Source: Janthinobacterium sp051380735
Lineage (GTDB): Bacteria; Pseudomonadota; Gammaproteobacteria; Burkholderiales; Burkholderiaceae_D
DNA: 64,000 nt
Reading direction: 5' to 3'
Assembly: GCF_051380735.1 (NCBI RefSeq)
Contig: NZ_JBNYXQ010000001.1
Coordinates: 806,001 to 870,000 of the forward strand
The translations under genes and the position numbers were made by a program. How positions within the stretch are numbered: the first letter of the stretch is position 1; every line of letters begins with the position of its first letter. This document shows positions 7,831-17,472 of this stretch, one piece after another. The notes below the pieces were generated by a model that worked only from the letters and a program-made list of their open reading frames with translations, ran no database searches and had not been told where the DNA came from.

Positions 7831-8184
7831 ATGACCATCACACTCTACGGCATCCCCAATTGCGATACCGTCAAAAAAGCCCGTACCTGGCTGGCTGACC
7901 ATCAGCAGGCGTTCACCTTCCACGACTTCAAGAAGCAGGGCCTGGAACGGGCCACCGCCCAGCAGTGGCTGACGCAATTGCCGTGGGATGTACTGGTCAA
8001 CAAGAAGGGCACAACCTGGCGTGGTCTTTCCGACGAGCGCAAGGCCTCCATCGTCGACGCGGACAGCGCACTTGAGCTGATGCTGGAAAACCCATCCATT
8101 ATCAAGCGCCCGGTACTGGACCGCGACGGCCAGTTCAGCGTGGCGTTCTCGAGCGAGCAATACACCACTCTTTTTGCGGGCTGA
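7831..8184 (+). CDS. yffB: ArsC/Spx-family reductase-like protein (YffB)
   Basis: A small thioredoxin-fold protein of 117 residues starting MTITLYGIPNCDTVKKA, with the single conserved active-site cysteine C11. It matches the YffB/ArsC/Spx group. E. coli YffB is proposed to be a glutathione-dependent thiol reductase; its true substrate is unclear, and arsenate reduction is not implied. The ATG at 7831 was chosen because upstream in-frame starts add sequence that no homologue has. The next gene is dapE after only three bases. This yffB-dapE order is also seen in E. coli, which supports the assignment. Confidence 0.85.
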   Translation: MTITLYGIPNCDTVKKARTWLADHQQAFTFHDFKKQGLERATAQQWLTQLPWDVLVNKKGTTWRGLSDERKASIVDADSALELMLENPSIIKRPVLDRDGQFSVAFSSEQYTTLFAG

Positions 8185-8187
8185 ATC

Positions 8188-9324
8188 ATGACCGCCTCGA
8201 AAACCCTGGCCCTGACCGAAAAACTGATCGCCCTGTCGTCGGTCACGCCCGACGACAGGGGCTGCCAGCAGCATCTGATCGACCTGCTCACGCCACTTGG
8301 TTTTGTCTGCGAAACCATTGAATCGAATGACGTGACCAATCTGTGGGCGCGCCGCGGCACCACCTCGCCCGTGTTCGTGTTTGCCGGCCATACCGATGTG
8401 GTGCCAAGCGGCCCGGCCGAACAATGGGCGTCGGCGCCGTTTATTCCCACGCAGCGCGACGGCAAGCTGTACGGCCGTGGCGCGGCCGACATGAAGACCT
8501 CGATTGCCGCCATGGTTGTCGCCTGCGAGGAATTTATCGCTGCCACACCGGATCACTCGGGTTCGATCGCGTTCCTGATTACCAGCGACGAGGAAGGCCC
8601 GGCCACGGACGGCACCGTCATCGTCTGCGAGCAATTGAAGGCGCGCGGAGAAAGCATCGATTATTGCCTGGTGGGCGAACCGACCTCGAGCGCGCAACTG
8701 GGCGACATGATCAAGAACGGCCGTCGCGGTTCGCTGTCGGGACGCTTGACCGTCAAGGGTATCCAGGGCCATATCGCCTATCCACACCTGGCAAAAAACC
8801 CGATCCACGTGGCGGCGCAGGCGATTGCCGACCTGGTGGCCGAACAGTGGGACGACGGCAATGAGTATTACCTGCCCACCTCCTGGCAGATGTCCAATAT
8901 CAATGCCGGCACCGGCGCCAACAATGTGATTCCGGGCGCGATGGTGATCGACTTCAATTTCCGTTTTTCTACCGCCAGCACGGCCGAAGGCCTGCAGCAG
9001 CGCGTGCACGCGATTATCGACAAGTACGACTTCCAGTACCAGATAGACTGGACCCTGAGCGGCCTGCCCTTCCTGACGCCGCGCGGCACCTTGAGCGATG
9101 CCTTGTCAAAGGCGATCCTCGAAGAAACCGGCATCAGCACCGAATTGTCGACCACCGGCGGCACCTCCGATGGCCGGTTTATCGCGCAGATCTGCCCTCA
9201 AGTGATAGAATTCGGGCCGCCCAATGCAAGTATCCACAAGATCGACGAGCACATCGAACTGCGCCATATCGACCCCTTGAAGAATATTTACCGGCGCACG
9301 CTGGAGCATTTGCTGCCCGCCTGA
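8188..9324 (+). CDS. dapE: Succinyl-diaminopimelate desuccinylase DapE
   Basis: An M20-family dinuclear zinc peptidase of 378 residues. Metal ligand motifs are FAGHTDVVPSG (His and the supporting Asp), GRGAADMKT (bridging Asp), SDEEGPATDGT (catalytic Glu and ligand Glu) and, near the C-terminus, FGPPNASIHKIDE with the last His. It hydrolyses N-succinyl-LL-DAP to LL-DAP and succinate, the step after DapC and DapD encoded about 3 kb upstream. It follows yffB by three bases and is spaced 54 bases from prmB, so it probably shares their transcript. Length is normal. Confidence 0.95.
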   Translation: MTASKTLALTEKLIALSSVTPDDRGCQQHLIDLLTPLGFVCETIESNDVTNLWARRGTTSPVFVFAGHTDVVPSGPAEQWASAPFIPTQRDGKLYGRGAADMKTSIAAMVVACEEFIAATPDHSGSIAFLITSDEEGPATDGTVIVCEQLKARGESIDYCLVGEPTSSAQLGDMIKNGRRGSLSGRLTVKGIQGHIAYPHLAKNPIHVAAQAIADLVAEQWDDGNEYYLPTSWQMSNINAGTGANNVIPGAMVIDFNFRFSTASTAEGLQQRVHAIIDKYDFQYQIDWTLSGLPFLTPRGTLSDALSKAILEETGISTELSTTGGTSDGRFIAQICPQVIEFGPPNASIHKIDEHIELRHIDPLKNIYRRTLEHLLPA

Positions 9325-9378
9325 CTCACTACCGAGGCCCGTCAAGGCGGGCCAGAACACCGTCTTTTCGAGAATGCC

Positions 9379-10269
9379 ATGACCCCGAATCCGTTTACCA
9401 CGCCACGCGACCTGCTGCGCTACGCCACCACCCGTTTCAATACCGCCAAGCTGTTTTTCGGCCATGGCAGCGCCGAGGCGTTCGACGAAGCGGCCTATCT
9501 GATCCTGCACACCCTGAAGCTGCCGCTCGACAAGCTCGAACCGTTCCTGGACGCCAAGCTGCTGCAGTCGGAAGTGGCCGCCGTAATGAACGTGATTGAC
9601 CGCCGCAGCATCGACCGCGTGCCGGCCGCCTATATCACGCATGAAGCGTGGCTGGGCACGTATAACTTCTACGTCGACGAACGCGTGATCGTGCCGCGCT
9701 CGTTTATTGCCGAACTGATACCGGAATACTTTTCGCCGTGGGTGCCGGAACCAGAATCGGTGGAAAACATCCTGGAACTGTGCACCGGTTCGGGCTGCCT
9801 GGCTATCATGATGGCCGACGCCTTCCCGAACGCCACGGTGGACGCGATCGATATTTCCGCCGATGCGCTGGCCGTTGCCAAGCGCAACGTCGACACCTAC
9901 AAGCTGGCCGAGCGCATCAATCTGATCGAATCCGACCTGTACGCCAACGTGCCGTCCAAGAAATACAACCTGATCGTCAGCAACCCGCCTTACGTCAATT
10001 CGCAATCGATGCGCTCGCTGCCTCAGGAATACCTGGCCGAGCCGCAAATCGCCCTCGATGGCGGCAGCGACGGCATGGACCTGGTACGCAAGATCATCGC
10101 CGGTGCGGCCGAGCGGCTGACCGACGACGGCATCCTGATGATCGAGATCGGCAACGAGCGTGAATATGCGGAAGCAGCGTTTGGCGAACTGGGCCTGACC
10201 TGGCTGACGACCAGCGCTGGCGATGATATGGTGTTTTTGCTGACGGCCGAACAATTGAAGCTGGTGTAA
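9379..10269 (+). CDS. prmB: Ribosomal protein L3 glutamine methyltransferase PrmB
   Basis: A protein of 296 residues of the HemK/PrmB class of SAM-dependent N5-glutamine methyltransferases. The SAM loop is ELCTGSGCLAIMMA near residues 133-146, and the substrate-binding NPPY motif begins at N202 (VSNPPYVNSQSM). The N-terminal helical domain and the insertion after NPPY (LPQEYLAEPQIALDGG) fit PrmB rather than PrmC. PrmB methylates ribosomal protein L3. It sits between dapE and the ABC-F gene yheS, all in the same direction with short gaps. Confidence 0.92.
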   Translation: MTPNPFTTPRDLLRYATTRFNTAKLFFGHGSAEAFDEAAYLILHTLKLPLDKLEPFLDAKLLQSEVAAVMNVIDRRSIDRVPAAYITHEAWLGTYNFYVDERVIVPRSFIAELIPEYFSPWVPEPESVENILELCTGSGCLAIMMADAFPNATVDAIDISADALAVAKRNVDTYKLAERINLIESDLYANVPSKKYNLIVSNPPYVNSQSMRSLPQEYLAEPQIALDGGSDGMDLVRKIIAGAAERLTDDGILMIEIGNEREYAEAAFGELGLTWLTTSAGDDMVFLLTAEQLKLV

Positions 10270-10306
10270 GCAGCGCAGCGCCTTAATTTACAATACAAAG
10301 AAAAAA

Positions 10307-12298
10307 ATGATACGTTTCCTACAAGTAAGCCTGATGCGCGGCATCAAACCGTTGCTCGAGCAAGTCGATGTCACCCTCAACCCGGGCGACAAGATCGGCC
10401 TGATCGGCGCCAATGGCGCGGGCAAATCTAGCCTGTTCGCGATGATGCGCGGCGAGCTGCACCCCGACCAGGGCGAAATCGATTTCCCGGCCAAATGGCG
10501 CGTGGCTTACGTGGCGCAGGAAACCCCGCCGCTGGACCGTGCCGCGCTCGATTATGCGATCGACGGTGACGCCACCTTGCGCAAACTCGAAGCGGAACTG
10601 GCGTACCTTGAATCGCAACCGGAAACCACCGAAAACGGTATCGCCATCGGCAATATGTACAGCGCGCTGGCCGATGCCGACGCCTACACGGTGCAGTCGC
10701 GCGGCGAGCAATTGCTGCTGGGCCTGGGCTTTACCCTGGACCAGATGCAGCAGCCGGTGGCGAGTTTTTCCGGTGGCTGGCGCATGCGCCTGAACCTGGC
10801 GCAAGCGCTGATGTGCCCGTCCGACCTGCTGCTGCTTGATGAACCGACCAATCACCTGGATCTGGACGCCATCATCTGGCTGGAGGACTGGCTGAAACGC
10901 TATGCCGGCACCCTGCTGATCATTTCCCACGATCGCGACTTCCTCGATGAAGTGGTGAACGTGGTGGTGCATATCGACGAGCGCAAGCTGAAACGCTATT
11001 CAGGCAACTATTCGAGCTTCGAGCGCCAGCGCGCGGCGCAGATGATACTGGCCGCCGGCGCGCTGGAAAAGCAGCAGCGCAAGCGCGCCCACCTGGAGTC
11101 GTTCGTGAACCGCTTCAAGGCGCAAGCGTCGAAAGCACGCCAGGCACAAAGCCGCATGAAGGCCCTGGCCAAGATGGAAGAGCTGGCGCCGTTGCGCGCC
11201 GCCGCCGAATTCTCGTTTGAATTCCGCGAGCCGCTGAGCGCCCCGAACCCGCTGCTGGTGATGGAAGACGTCGATGCGGGCTACAAGATCGAAAACGAAG
11301 CGACCGGCGAGATCACGCATAAAACCATCGTCAACGGCATCAAGTTTTCGCTGCAGATCGGCCAGCGCATCGGCCTTCTGGGCCAGAACGGCGCCGGCAA
11401 ATCGACACTGATCAAGACCATCGCCGGCGAACTGATGCCGCTGACGGGCGACGCCACCATGGGCAAGGGCCTGAACATCGGCTACTTCGCCCAGCACCAG
11501 GTGGAAATGCTGCGCCATGACGAATCGCCGCTGTGGCATTTGTCGAAGATCGCGCCGACCACGCGCGAGCAGGAGCTGCGCAACTTCCTCGGCGGCTTCA
11601 ACTTCCCCGGCAATATGGTGACCGCCTCGATCGCACCGTTCTCGGGCGGTGAAAAAGCGCGCCTGGCGCTGGCCCTGATCGTCTGGCAACGGCCAAATTT
11701 GCTGCTGCTCGATGAACCAACCAACCATCTGGACCTGGAAACGCGCGAAGCGCTGACCGAAGCGCTGGCCCAGTTCGAAGGCACGCTGGTGGTGGTATCG
11801 CACGATCGCCACCTGCTGCGCGCCACCACCGATGAATTCATCATCGTTGCCGACGGCAAGCTGCAACCGTTCGACGGCGACCTGGACGATTACAAGGACT
11901 GGCTGTTCAAGACCAAGCTGGGCAAAGGCACCGACGTGCTGCCGGCGGCCGGCAAGGCCAACAAGACCGATTTTCCGGTGGTCTCTCCAGTAGTTGCCGC
12001 CGCACCTGCCGCACCCGTGCGCGACAAGCGCAAGGAAGCGGAAGACCGCCAGAAAACGGCCGCCCTGCGCAAACCTATCGAAAACAAGATCAAGCGCCAG
12101 GAAGAGCAGATTGCCAAGCGCAATGCGCAAAAAGCGGAAACCGACGCCAAGCTGGGCGAGCCAGGCATCTATGACGCAGCCAACAAGGCAAAGCTGAAGC
12201 AGTTGCTGGCCGACCAGACCTTCTTTACGAAGGACCTGGCGCAGCTGGAAGCGGAATGGCTGGAACTGCAGGATCAGCTGGAAAAAATCGGCGGCTGA
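10307..12298 (+). CDS. yheS: ABC-F family ATPase, YheS type
   Basis: A 663-residue protein with two ABC ATPase domains and no membrane segments, typical of ABC-F translation factors that bind the ribosomal E site. First domain: Walker A GANGAGKSS, signature FSGGWRMRLNLAQAL, Walker B LLLLDEPTNHLDLDA. Second: Walker A GQNGAGKSTL, signature FSGGEKARLALAL, Walker B LLLLDEPTNHLDLET. Between them is the P-site tRNA interaction linker rich in Lys/Arg/Gln (KQQRKRAHLESFVNRFKAQ). The start MIRFLQVSLMRGIKPLL and the ALDYAIDGD segment match E. coli YheS closely. A charged coiled-coil C-terminal tail of about 110 residues follows, longer than in E. coli. Its neighbours prmB and arfB are also ribosome-related. 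Confidence 0.9.
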   Translation: MIRFLQVSLMRGIKPLLEQVDVTLNPGDKIGLIGANGAGKSSLFAMMRGELHPDQGEIDFPAKWRVAYVAQETPPLDRAALDYAIDGDATLRKLEAELAYLESQPETTENGIAIGNMYSALADADAYTVQSRGEQLLLGLGFTLDQMQQPVASFSGGWRMRLNLAQALMCPSDLLLLDEPTNHLDLDAIIWLEDWLKRYAGTLLIISHDRDFLDEVVNVVVHIDERKLKRYSGNYSSFERQRAAQMILAAGALEKQQRKRAHLESFVNRFKAQASKARQAQSRMKALAKMEELAPLRAAAEFSFEFREPLSAPNPLLVMEDVDAGYKIENEATGEITHKTIVNGIKFSLQIGQRIGLLGQNGAGKSTLIKTIAGELMPLTGDATMGKGLNIGYFAQHQVEMLRHDESPLWHLSKIAPTTREQELRNFLGGFNFPGNMVTASIAPFSGGEKARLALALIVWQRPNLLLLDEPTNHLDLETREALTEALAQFEGTLVVVSHDRHLLRATTDEFIIVADGKLQPFDGDLDDYKDWLFKTKLGKGTDVLPAAGKANKTDFPVVSPVVAAAPAAPVRDKRKEAEDRQKTAALRKPIENKIKRQEEQIAKRNAQKAETDAKLGEPGIYDAANKAKLKQLLADQTFFTKDLAQLEAEWLELQDQLEKIGG

Positions 12299-12329
12299 AC
12301 CAGCCCGGCTGCCACTCCTGCAAGCCTGT

Positions 12330-12728
12330 ATGCGCCACCTCGTCGATCCTGCCGAAGTTGAATTTTCTGCCATCCGCGCCCAGGGGCCGGGCGGGCAGAA
12401 TGTCAACAAGGTGTCGAGTGCCATTCACCTGCGCTTTGCGATTGCCGCGTCCTCGCTGCCGGACGCATACAAGGAGCGGCTGCTGGCCTTGCGCGACAGC
12501 CGCATCAGCAAGGACGGCGTGCTGGTCTTGAAGGCGCAGCAATCGCGCAGCCAGGAACAGAACAAGGAAGAAGCCTTGCGCCGGCTGCAGGAAATCATCG
12601 ACAGCGTGACCTTCCTGCCGGCCTTGCGGCGCGCCACCAAGCCCACGCGGGGCTCGCAGCGGCGCCGCCTGGACAGCAAGAGCACGCACAGCGCCCTCAA
12701 GCAATCGCGCGGCAAAGTGACTGACTAA
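12330..12728 (+). CDS. arfB: Ribosome rescue peptidyl-tRNA hydrolase ArfB
   Basis: A 132-residue release-factor-like protein. The catalytic GGQ is at residues 21-23 (AQGPGGQNVNKVSSAI), and the C-terminal tail is strongly basic (KSTHSALKQSRGK), as needed to enter the empty mRNA channel of stalled ribosomes. ArfB (YaeJ) frees nascent chains from non-stop ribosomes without needing a stop codon. It follows yheS by 31 bases and ends eight bases from the convergent fapA gene. Length and motifs are standard. Confidence 0.95.
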   Translation: MRHLVDPAEVEFSAIRAQGPGGQNVNKVSSAIHLRFAIAASSLPDAYKERLLALRDSRISKDGVLVLKAQQSRSQEQNKEEALRRLQEIIDSVTFLPALRRATKPTRGSQRRRLDSKSTHSALKQSRGKVTD

Positions 12729-12736
12729 GTGACTGA

Positions 12737-14608
12737 TTAAATCGTATCGAGTGGTGGCGGACTGTAGGTCCAGTCCAGGCTGCCGCTGCTGTCTGCAAAC
12801 ACCAGTTGCGTGGCGGGCACCGCGCTGTGCAGCAGGGCCTTGATCTCCTTCGGCGACAGGTCATATACCTTCGCTTGCCCGGGCGGCGCCACCATCGAGC
12901 GCACGACGGTGTCGCCATCGACCAGGCCCAGCACGCAGCGGGACTGGCCAGCCGTGGCGGCGCGCTGCGCGCGGCTATGGTCGGCCAGCGTCAGCATCTG
13001 CCCCTGCAAAATTTCCGACTGTTTCACTTCCACGCGCAGCCGCGCGACTTCCTTGAGCACGGGCGCAATGCGCGCCACCAGTTTTTCGTACGGCGCCTGC
13101 TGGGCTGGCTGCAACACCAGTTCGCCACGCCGCAACTGGCCGGCCAGGGTCAGGTAGCTGCGCACTTCGGGCAATTGCGCGATGGCGTCGATTTCCTGCT
13201 GGCGCTTGCGCTGCATTTGCCCGTACTGCCCAGCACGCGCCACGCTGTCGGTGATTTTCTGTTCCAGCAGCGCCAGGTCCGGCACCAGCGGAAAGGCGCG
13301 CATTTCAACCTGCTTGCGCGCGCCGGCGCTGCCGATGCGGATGGTGCGCGCCGCCACCGCGCAGCCGAGCGCCATCTCGATCACCACTTCATCGGCGATG
13401 ATGTCGCAATTGCTGGCATGCTCGATCACTACGCGGGTACCGGAAATAACGCAGCTTTCGGCACGCTGCAGCCGCACTTCGCCGTTGCGCGTCTGGATCA
13501 CGGCGCCGGACGCCACGCCATCGACGCGGATATCGCCCTGCTCGCTGACCGCCGTGCCGCCCACCAGGTTGCTGTGCAACACAATGGTGCCGCCCTGCGA
13601 ATGCAGTCGGCCATACACATGGCCGTGGATGGTGATATCGCTGCCGTCAAGCTGGCGCTGTTCCTGCACTTCGCCATACTCTTCATAGGCGGCGCGCAAC
13701 TTCAGGTTGCCCGTGGTGCGGCTGCTCACGCCTTCGCGGCTGACGATCTTGTTACCGATGGAAATCTTGCCCTGCTCGTCGATATTCAGATAGCCTTCCA
13801 CTGCGGCCACCAGGAACTCGCCGTCGCTGTAGCGTTCGACCATGGTGCCCTCGCCAGCCACCGTGGCCAGCTCGACTTCCAGCGGTGGCGGTGGTGCCAG
13901 CACGGCGCCATCGAGCGCATGGCCGGGCAAGCCGGGCACGGACGGCAGCTTGTACAGCAGGCGCGCATGCTTCTTGACTTGCGGGAAACGGTTCTTGAAA
14001 CTGAGCAGGTCGAGCCGGCCATTCGAGCGCTCGCGTGGCGCGTCGTCGCGGTGTATGCCTTGCGACACTTCCACCAGTTGCGCATCGCGCCCCGGCTGGG
14101 GCGGCAAGGCGCGCGCCACCGTGATGCGCTCGGCCTTGCCGGAGGCGATCATGGCGCGCACGACACCGCTGTCGATACCGTAATGCACGCCCTTGGCCCA
14201 CAGCGCGGCAACCATCTCGTCGAAATCGCGCACCATCGGCACGCGGCTGTCCTCGCTCGATGGCACGGCTTCGAAATAGCAATCGGCCACCTCGGCGCCG
14301 ACCTTGATATGTTCGTACAGTTCGCGCCGCAGCGGCGAAAATGGCGCCACGCTCGCGGCAATACGTACCACGGCTTCACCCTTGGGCGCCGTGCGTGGCG
14401 CTGGTGCGTGGTACAGGGTCATCAGGAAAAGAGGATAGTCGATGCCAGCGAGCAGCATGCCGGACTGGAATAGCTGGTCAACTGCCGAACGCAGTTGCTC
14501 CGGCGCCAGCGACAAGTCAAAAAATACACCGTCCTGGCGCTGCAGCAGGCCGGGCGCAAGGCCGCCCGCCTGGTTGGCGCCATGCGCTGGTGTTGCTTCG
14601 TTGCTCAC
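12737..14608 (-). CDS. FapA family (DUF342) polymer-forming protein
   Basis: A protein of 623 residues. The N-terminal part (about 100-270) is the FapA N-terminal domain; the central part (about 280-420) is a right-handed beta-helix of repeating short strands (for example DITIHGHVYGRLHSQGG and GDIRVDGVASGAVIQ); a coiled coil follows near 430-540. The start is GTG at 14608, preceded by GGGGGA at good spacing. FapA/DUF342 proteins are cytoplasmic scaffolds linked in other bacteria to polar or flagellar and secretion functions; the exact role here is unknown. The gene stands alone, convergent with arfB. No flagellar or pilus genes are visible nearby. Confidence 0.82.
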   Translation of the reverse strand: MSNEATPAHGANQAGGLAPGLLQRQDGVFFDLSLAPEQLRSAVDQLFQSGMLLAGIDYPLFLMTLYHAPAPRTAPKGEAVVRIAASVAPFSPLRRELYEHIKVGAEVADCYFEAVPSSEDSRVPMVRDFDEMVAALWAKGVHYGIDSGVVRAMIASGKAERITVARALPPQPGRDAQLVEVSQGIHRDDAPRERSNGRLDLLSFKNRFPQVKKHARLLYKLPSVPGLPGHALDGAVLAPPPPLEVELATVAGEGTMVERYSDGEFLVAAVEGYLNIDEQGKISIGNKIVSREGVSSRTTGNLKLRAAYEEYGEVQEQRQLDGSDITIHGHVYGRLHSQGGTIVLHSNLVGGTAVSEQGDIRVDGVASGAVIQTRNGEVRLQRAESCVISGTRVVIEHASNCDIIADEVVIEMALGCAVAARTIRIGSAGARKQVEMRAFPLVPDLALLEQKITDSVARAGQYGQMQRKRQQEIDAIAQLPEVRSYLTLAGQLRRGELVLQPAQQAPYEKLVARIAPVLKEVARLRVEVKQSEILQGQMLTLADHSRAQRAATAGQSRCVLGLVDGDTVVRSMVAPPGQAKVYDLSPKEIKALLHSAVPATQLVFADSSGSLDWTYSPPPLDTI

Positions 14609-14663
14609 TGCGTCCCCCGATCGCGAAACTGGTCAAATTGCATTAGAACAATATCACGGCGAA

Positions 14664-14683
14664 GCCCGGCGTGCGCGCCGGGC
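14664..14683. terminator. GC-rich hairpin between fapA-like gene and small secreted protein gene
   Basis: GCCCGGCG (14664-14671) and CGCCGGGC (14676-14683) form a perfect eight-base stem with a TGCG loop. There is no T-run on either side, so it may be a rho-dependent end or a pause site downstream of the small secreted protein gene. Confidence 0.45.
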
Positions 14684-14750
14684 GGGTTGCGGAAACGCAA
14701 AAAATTTCAGGTGTCAAACGGTGGGATACGAGGGCACGCCAAACTGAGGC

Positions 14751-15134
14751 TTAACGGCGCGGTGGATTGGAATAGATATCCTGGCCCACTTCATTGATCT
14801 GGCGGCGCAGGTCGCGGCGCTCATCGGGGGTCATGCGGCCCGTGCGGCGCGCTGCCTCGGCGCCTTCGCCGGCGCGGCGCTGCTCTTCCATGCGCGTGTC
14901 GAAGCTGCGTGCGTCACGCTGTTCGCGCAGTCGGTTATCATTGTTGCGCTGCTGTTCGAAGCGTTGCGACTGCAGCTGCTGCTGTTCGTCACGGCGCGGT
15001 GGCTGCTGCGACTGAGCCTGGGCAACACCACAGGCCAGTACCGCGCACAGCACGAACGAAGACAGCACGTGCACGGCAGGTGCGGACGAAGATGCGCCGG
15101 GAGCGGTGTGAATTTTTTGGCTGACGATATTCAT
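14751..15134 (-). CDS. Small secreted Gln/Arg-rich protein of unknown function
   Basis: A 127-residue protein I do not recognise. The ATG at 15134 has a good ribosome binding site (GAGGA four to five bases upstream). Residues 1-40 form a signal peptide: hydrophobic core VLSSFVLCAVLACGVAQAQ with a likely cleavage after AQA. The mature part is highly hydrophilic, rich in Gln, Arg, Glu and Asp, without Cys, and predicted helical or disordered (QQQLQSQRFEQQRNNDNRL in the middle). The C-terminal half has MTPDERRDLRRQINEVGQDIY, a pattern common in small periplasmic proteins of Burkholderiales. It is divergent from ompR across 195 bases, so OmpR could control it; that is a guess. Confidence 0.7.
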   Translation of the reverse strand: MNIVSQKIHTAPGASSSAPAVHVLSSFVLCAVLACGVAQAQSQQPPRRDEQQQLQSQRFEQQRNNDNRLREQRDARSFDTRMEEQRRAGEGAEAARRTGRMTPDERRDLRRQINEVGQDIYSNPPRR

Positions 15135-15329
15135 TGAGTTCCTCTTCCGCGATGCCATACAAACATAAAGCGCAATTCAACTGAGGCCCCAGTGTATGAT
15201 GCTTTACACGGTGCAGTAAGAGTAATTGGGTAAAGTTTGTAACACTATGTAATGGGTCGCGCCAGCCGCTTGCTCATGCTGCGCCAAGCGTTACTATAGC
15301 AACTAATCGACGATAACACGACACCCCAA

Positions 15330-16100
15330 ATGACTACAACCTCCACTTCCGGCAGCAATACAACAACGCAAAACATCCACGGTCACCAGGCGAAGATCAT
15401 GGTGGTCGACGACGATGTACGCTTGCGCGACCTGCTGCGCCGCTACCTGACCGAACAGGGCTTCAATGTCTTCACGGCAGAGAGCGCCACCGCGATGAAC
15501 AAACTGTGGCTGCGCGAACGCTATGACCTGCTGGTGCTCGACCTGATGCTGCCTGGCGAAGATGGCCTGTCGATCTGCCGCCGCCTGCGCGGCGCCGGCG
15601 ACCAGACGCCTATCATCATGCTGACGGCCAAAGGCGAAGACGTGGACCGCATCGTCGGCCTGGAAATGGGCGCCGACGACTACCTGCCGAAACCGTTCAA
15701 TCCACGCGAGCTGGTGGCGCGTATCGGCGCCGTATTGCGCCGCAAGGGTCCCGACGAAATTCCTGGTGCGCCGTCGGAAACGCCGCAAACCTTCGAGTTC
15801 GGCGACTTCGTGCTGGACCTGGGCACCCGCACCTTGAAAAAGAGCGGCGAGACCGTACCTCTGACGACCGGCGAATTTTCGGTGCTGAAGGTGTTTGCGC
15901 GCCATGCGCGCCAGCCGCTGTCGCGTGAAAAACTGATGGAACTGGCGCGCGGTCGCGAGTACGAAGTGTTCGACCGCAGCCTGGACGTGCAGATCTCGCG
16001 CCTGCGCAAACTGATCGAACCCGATCCGTCCAGCCCCCTGTTCATCCAGACCGTGTGGGGCCTGGGCTACGTTTTCATTCCGGACGGACAACCGCGCTGA
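15330..16100 (+). CDS. ompR: Response regulator OmpR
   Basis: A 256-residue two-component regulator. After a Ser/Thr/Asn-rich leader of about 20 residues comes the receiver domain with the acidic pocket VVDDD, phospho-acceptor D71 (LVLDLMLPGEDG) and the conserved Lys of LPKPFNP. The C-terminal winged-helix DNA-binding domain (about 155-250) carries LTTGEFSVLKVFARH and the recognition segment RSLDVQISRLRKLIE, as in E. coli OmpR. It is followed 16 bases later by envZ and forms a standard pair sensing osmotic or envelope conditions. Confidence 0.93.
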   Translation: MTTTSTSGSNTTTQNIHGHQAKIMVVDDDVRLRDLLRRYLTEQGFNVFTAESATAMNKLWLRERYDLLVLDLMLPGEDGLSICRRLRGAGDQTPIIMLTAKGEDVDRIVGLEMGADDYLPKPFNPRELVARIGAVLRRKGPDEIPGAPSETPQTFEFGDFVLDLGTRTLKKSGETVPLTTGEFSVLKVFARHARQPLSREKLMELARGREYEVFDRSLDVQISRLRKLIEPDPSSPLFIQTVWGLGYVFIPDGQPR

Positions 16101-16116
16101 TCGCTGGCAAGGCTAG

Positions 16117-17472
16117 ATGAAACTTGTTCCCCATATCAGCCTGGCGCGGCTGAAAAGCGGCCTGTTCTGGCGCACATTTTTGCTGCTTGGCACCTTGACC
16201 ACCGTCAGCATGATCGCCTGGATCGGCATGATTTCCGTGATCCAGCGCGAACCGCAGGCGCAGCAGATTTCGGCCCAGGTCATTTCCGTGGTAACCATCA
16301 CGCATGCGGCGCTGACGCACTCGGCGCCCGAACTGCGCCGCGAGCTGCTGTTCGACCTGGTCAGCAATGAAGGCATCCGCATCTTCCCGCTCGAGGAAGA
16401 CGACCGCATCGATCCGCCGCCCGACAATTACCTGATGCCCGATATCGAGGCGCTGGTGAAGGCCAAGCTGGGCCACGATACACGCTTTTCGGCCAGGGTC
16501 AACGGCGTGGCCGGCTTCTGGGTCAGCTTCAAGATCGACGACGACGACTACTGGCTGATGCTGGACCGCGAGCGCCTGCGTGGCCTGACGGGTTTCCAGT
16601 GGCTGGGCTGGGCCAGCCTGGTGTCGCTGTTGTCGCTGATCGGCGCGGCCATCATTTCCAGCCTGATCAACCTGCCGCTGTCGCGCCTGACGGTGGCCGC
16701 ACGCGCGATTGCGCAAGGCAAGCAACCGGCGCCGCTACCGGAAAAAGGCCCGATCGAAATCATCGAAGCCAATCGCAGCTTCAACCAGATGGTCGACGAT
16801 CTGAAACAGGTGGAATCGGACCGCGCCGTGATCCTGGCCGGCATCTCGCACGACCTGCGCACACCGCTGGCGCGCATGCAACTGGAAGTGGAAATGGCCA
16901 ATCTGTCCGACGAAGCGCGTATCGGCATCCAGTCCGATATCGGCCAGATGGACGACATCATCGGCCAGTTCCTCGACTACGCCAAGCCGACCGAAGCGTC
17001 GAGCTTTACCAACGTCGACCTGAGTGCTTTGCTGAACGAGATGGCGCGCGAAACGATGCGCCTGCCCGACGTGAAAATCACCACCGTGATCGCCGACGGC
17101 GCCCACGTCATGGGCAACCCGACCGACTTGCGGCGCGTGCTGAACAACCTGATCGAAAATGCGCGCCGCTATGGCAAGACGCAGGGCAGCGAGTTCGCTG
17201 AAATCGACATCACCTGCCAGCTCAAGGGCAGCAGTGCTGCGCGGCGCGTGATCATCGATGTGCAGGACCACGGCCCCGGCGTGCCGACTGAGAAGATCGA
17301 GCAAATGCTCAAACCGTTTACCCGCCTCGACACGGCGCGCGGCCAGGCCAACGGTGCCGGCCTGGGGCTGGCCATTGTCGACCGGGTGCTGCTGCGCCAT
17401 GGCGCCGAACTGCAGGTGCGCAACCGCACCGGCGGCGGGCTGGCTTTCCAGATCAGTTTTCCGGCGGCGTGA
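16117..17472 (+). CDS. envZ: Osmosensor histidine kinase EnvZ
   Basis: A 451-residue inner-membrane sensor kinase. It has TM1 around residues 16-42, a periplasmic region of about 115 residues, TM2 around 165-185, then a HAMP linker (LSRLTVAARAIAQGK). The dimerisation/phosphotransfer domain carries phospho-acceptor H245 (GISHDLRTPL). The catalytic domain has the N box NNLIENARRYG, G1 DHGPGV and G2 GAGLGLAI. It phosphorylates OmpR, encoded 16 bases upstream. The last 20 bases overlap the 3' end of the convergent Imm26-like gene. Confidence 0.93.
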   Translation: MKLVPHISLARLKSGLFWRTFLLLGTLTTVSMIAWIGMISVIQREPQAQQISAQVISVVTITHAALTHSAPELRRELLFDLVSNEGIRIFPLEEDDRIDPPPDNYLMPDIEALVKAKLGHDTRFSARVNGVAGFWVSFKIDDDDYWLMLDRERLRGLTGFQWLGWASLVSLLSLIGAAIISSLINLPLSRLTVAARAIAQGKQPAPLPEKGPIEIIEANRSFNQMVDDLKQVESDRAVILAGISHDLRTPLARMQLEVEMANLSDEARIGIQSDIGQMDDIIGQFLDYAKPTEASSFTNVDLSALLNEMARETMRLPDVKITTVIADGAHVMGNPTDLRRVLNNLIENARRYGKTQGSEFAEIDITCQLKGSSAARRVIIDVQDHGPGVPTEKIEQMLKPFTRLDTARGQANGAGLGLAIVDRVLLRHGAELQVRNRTGGGLAFQISFPAA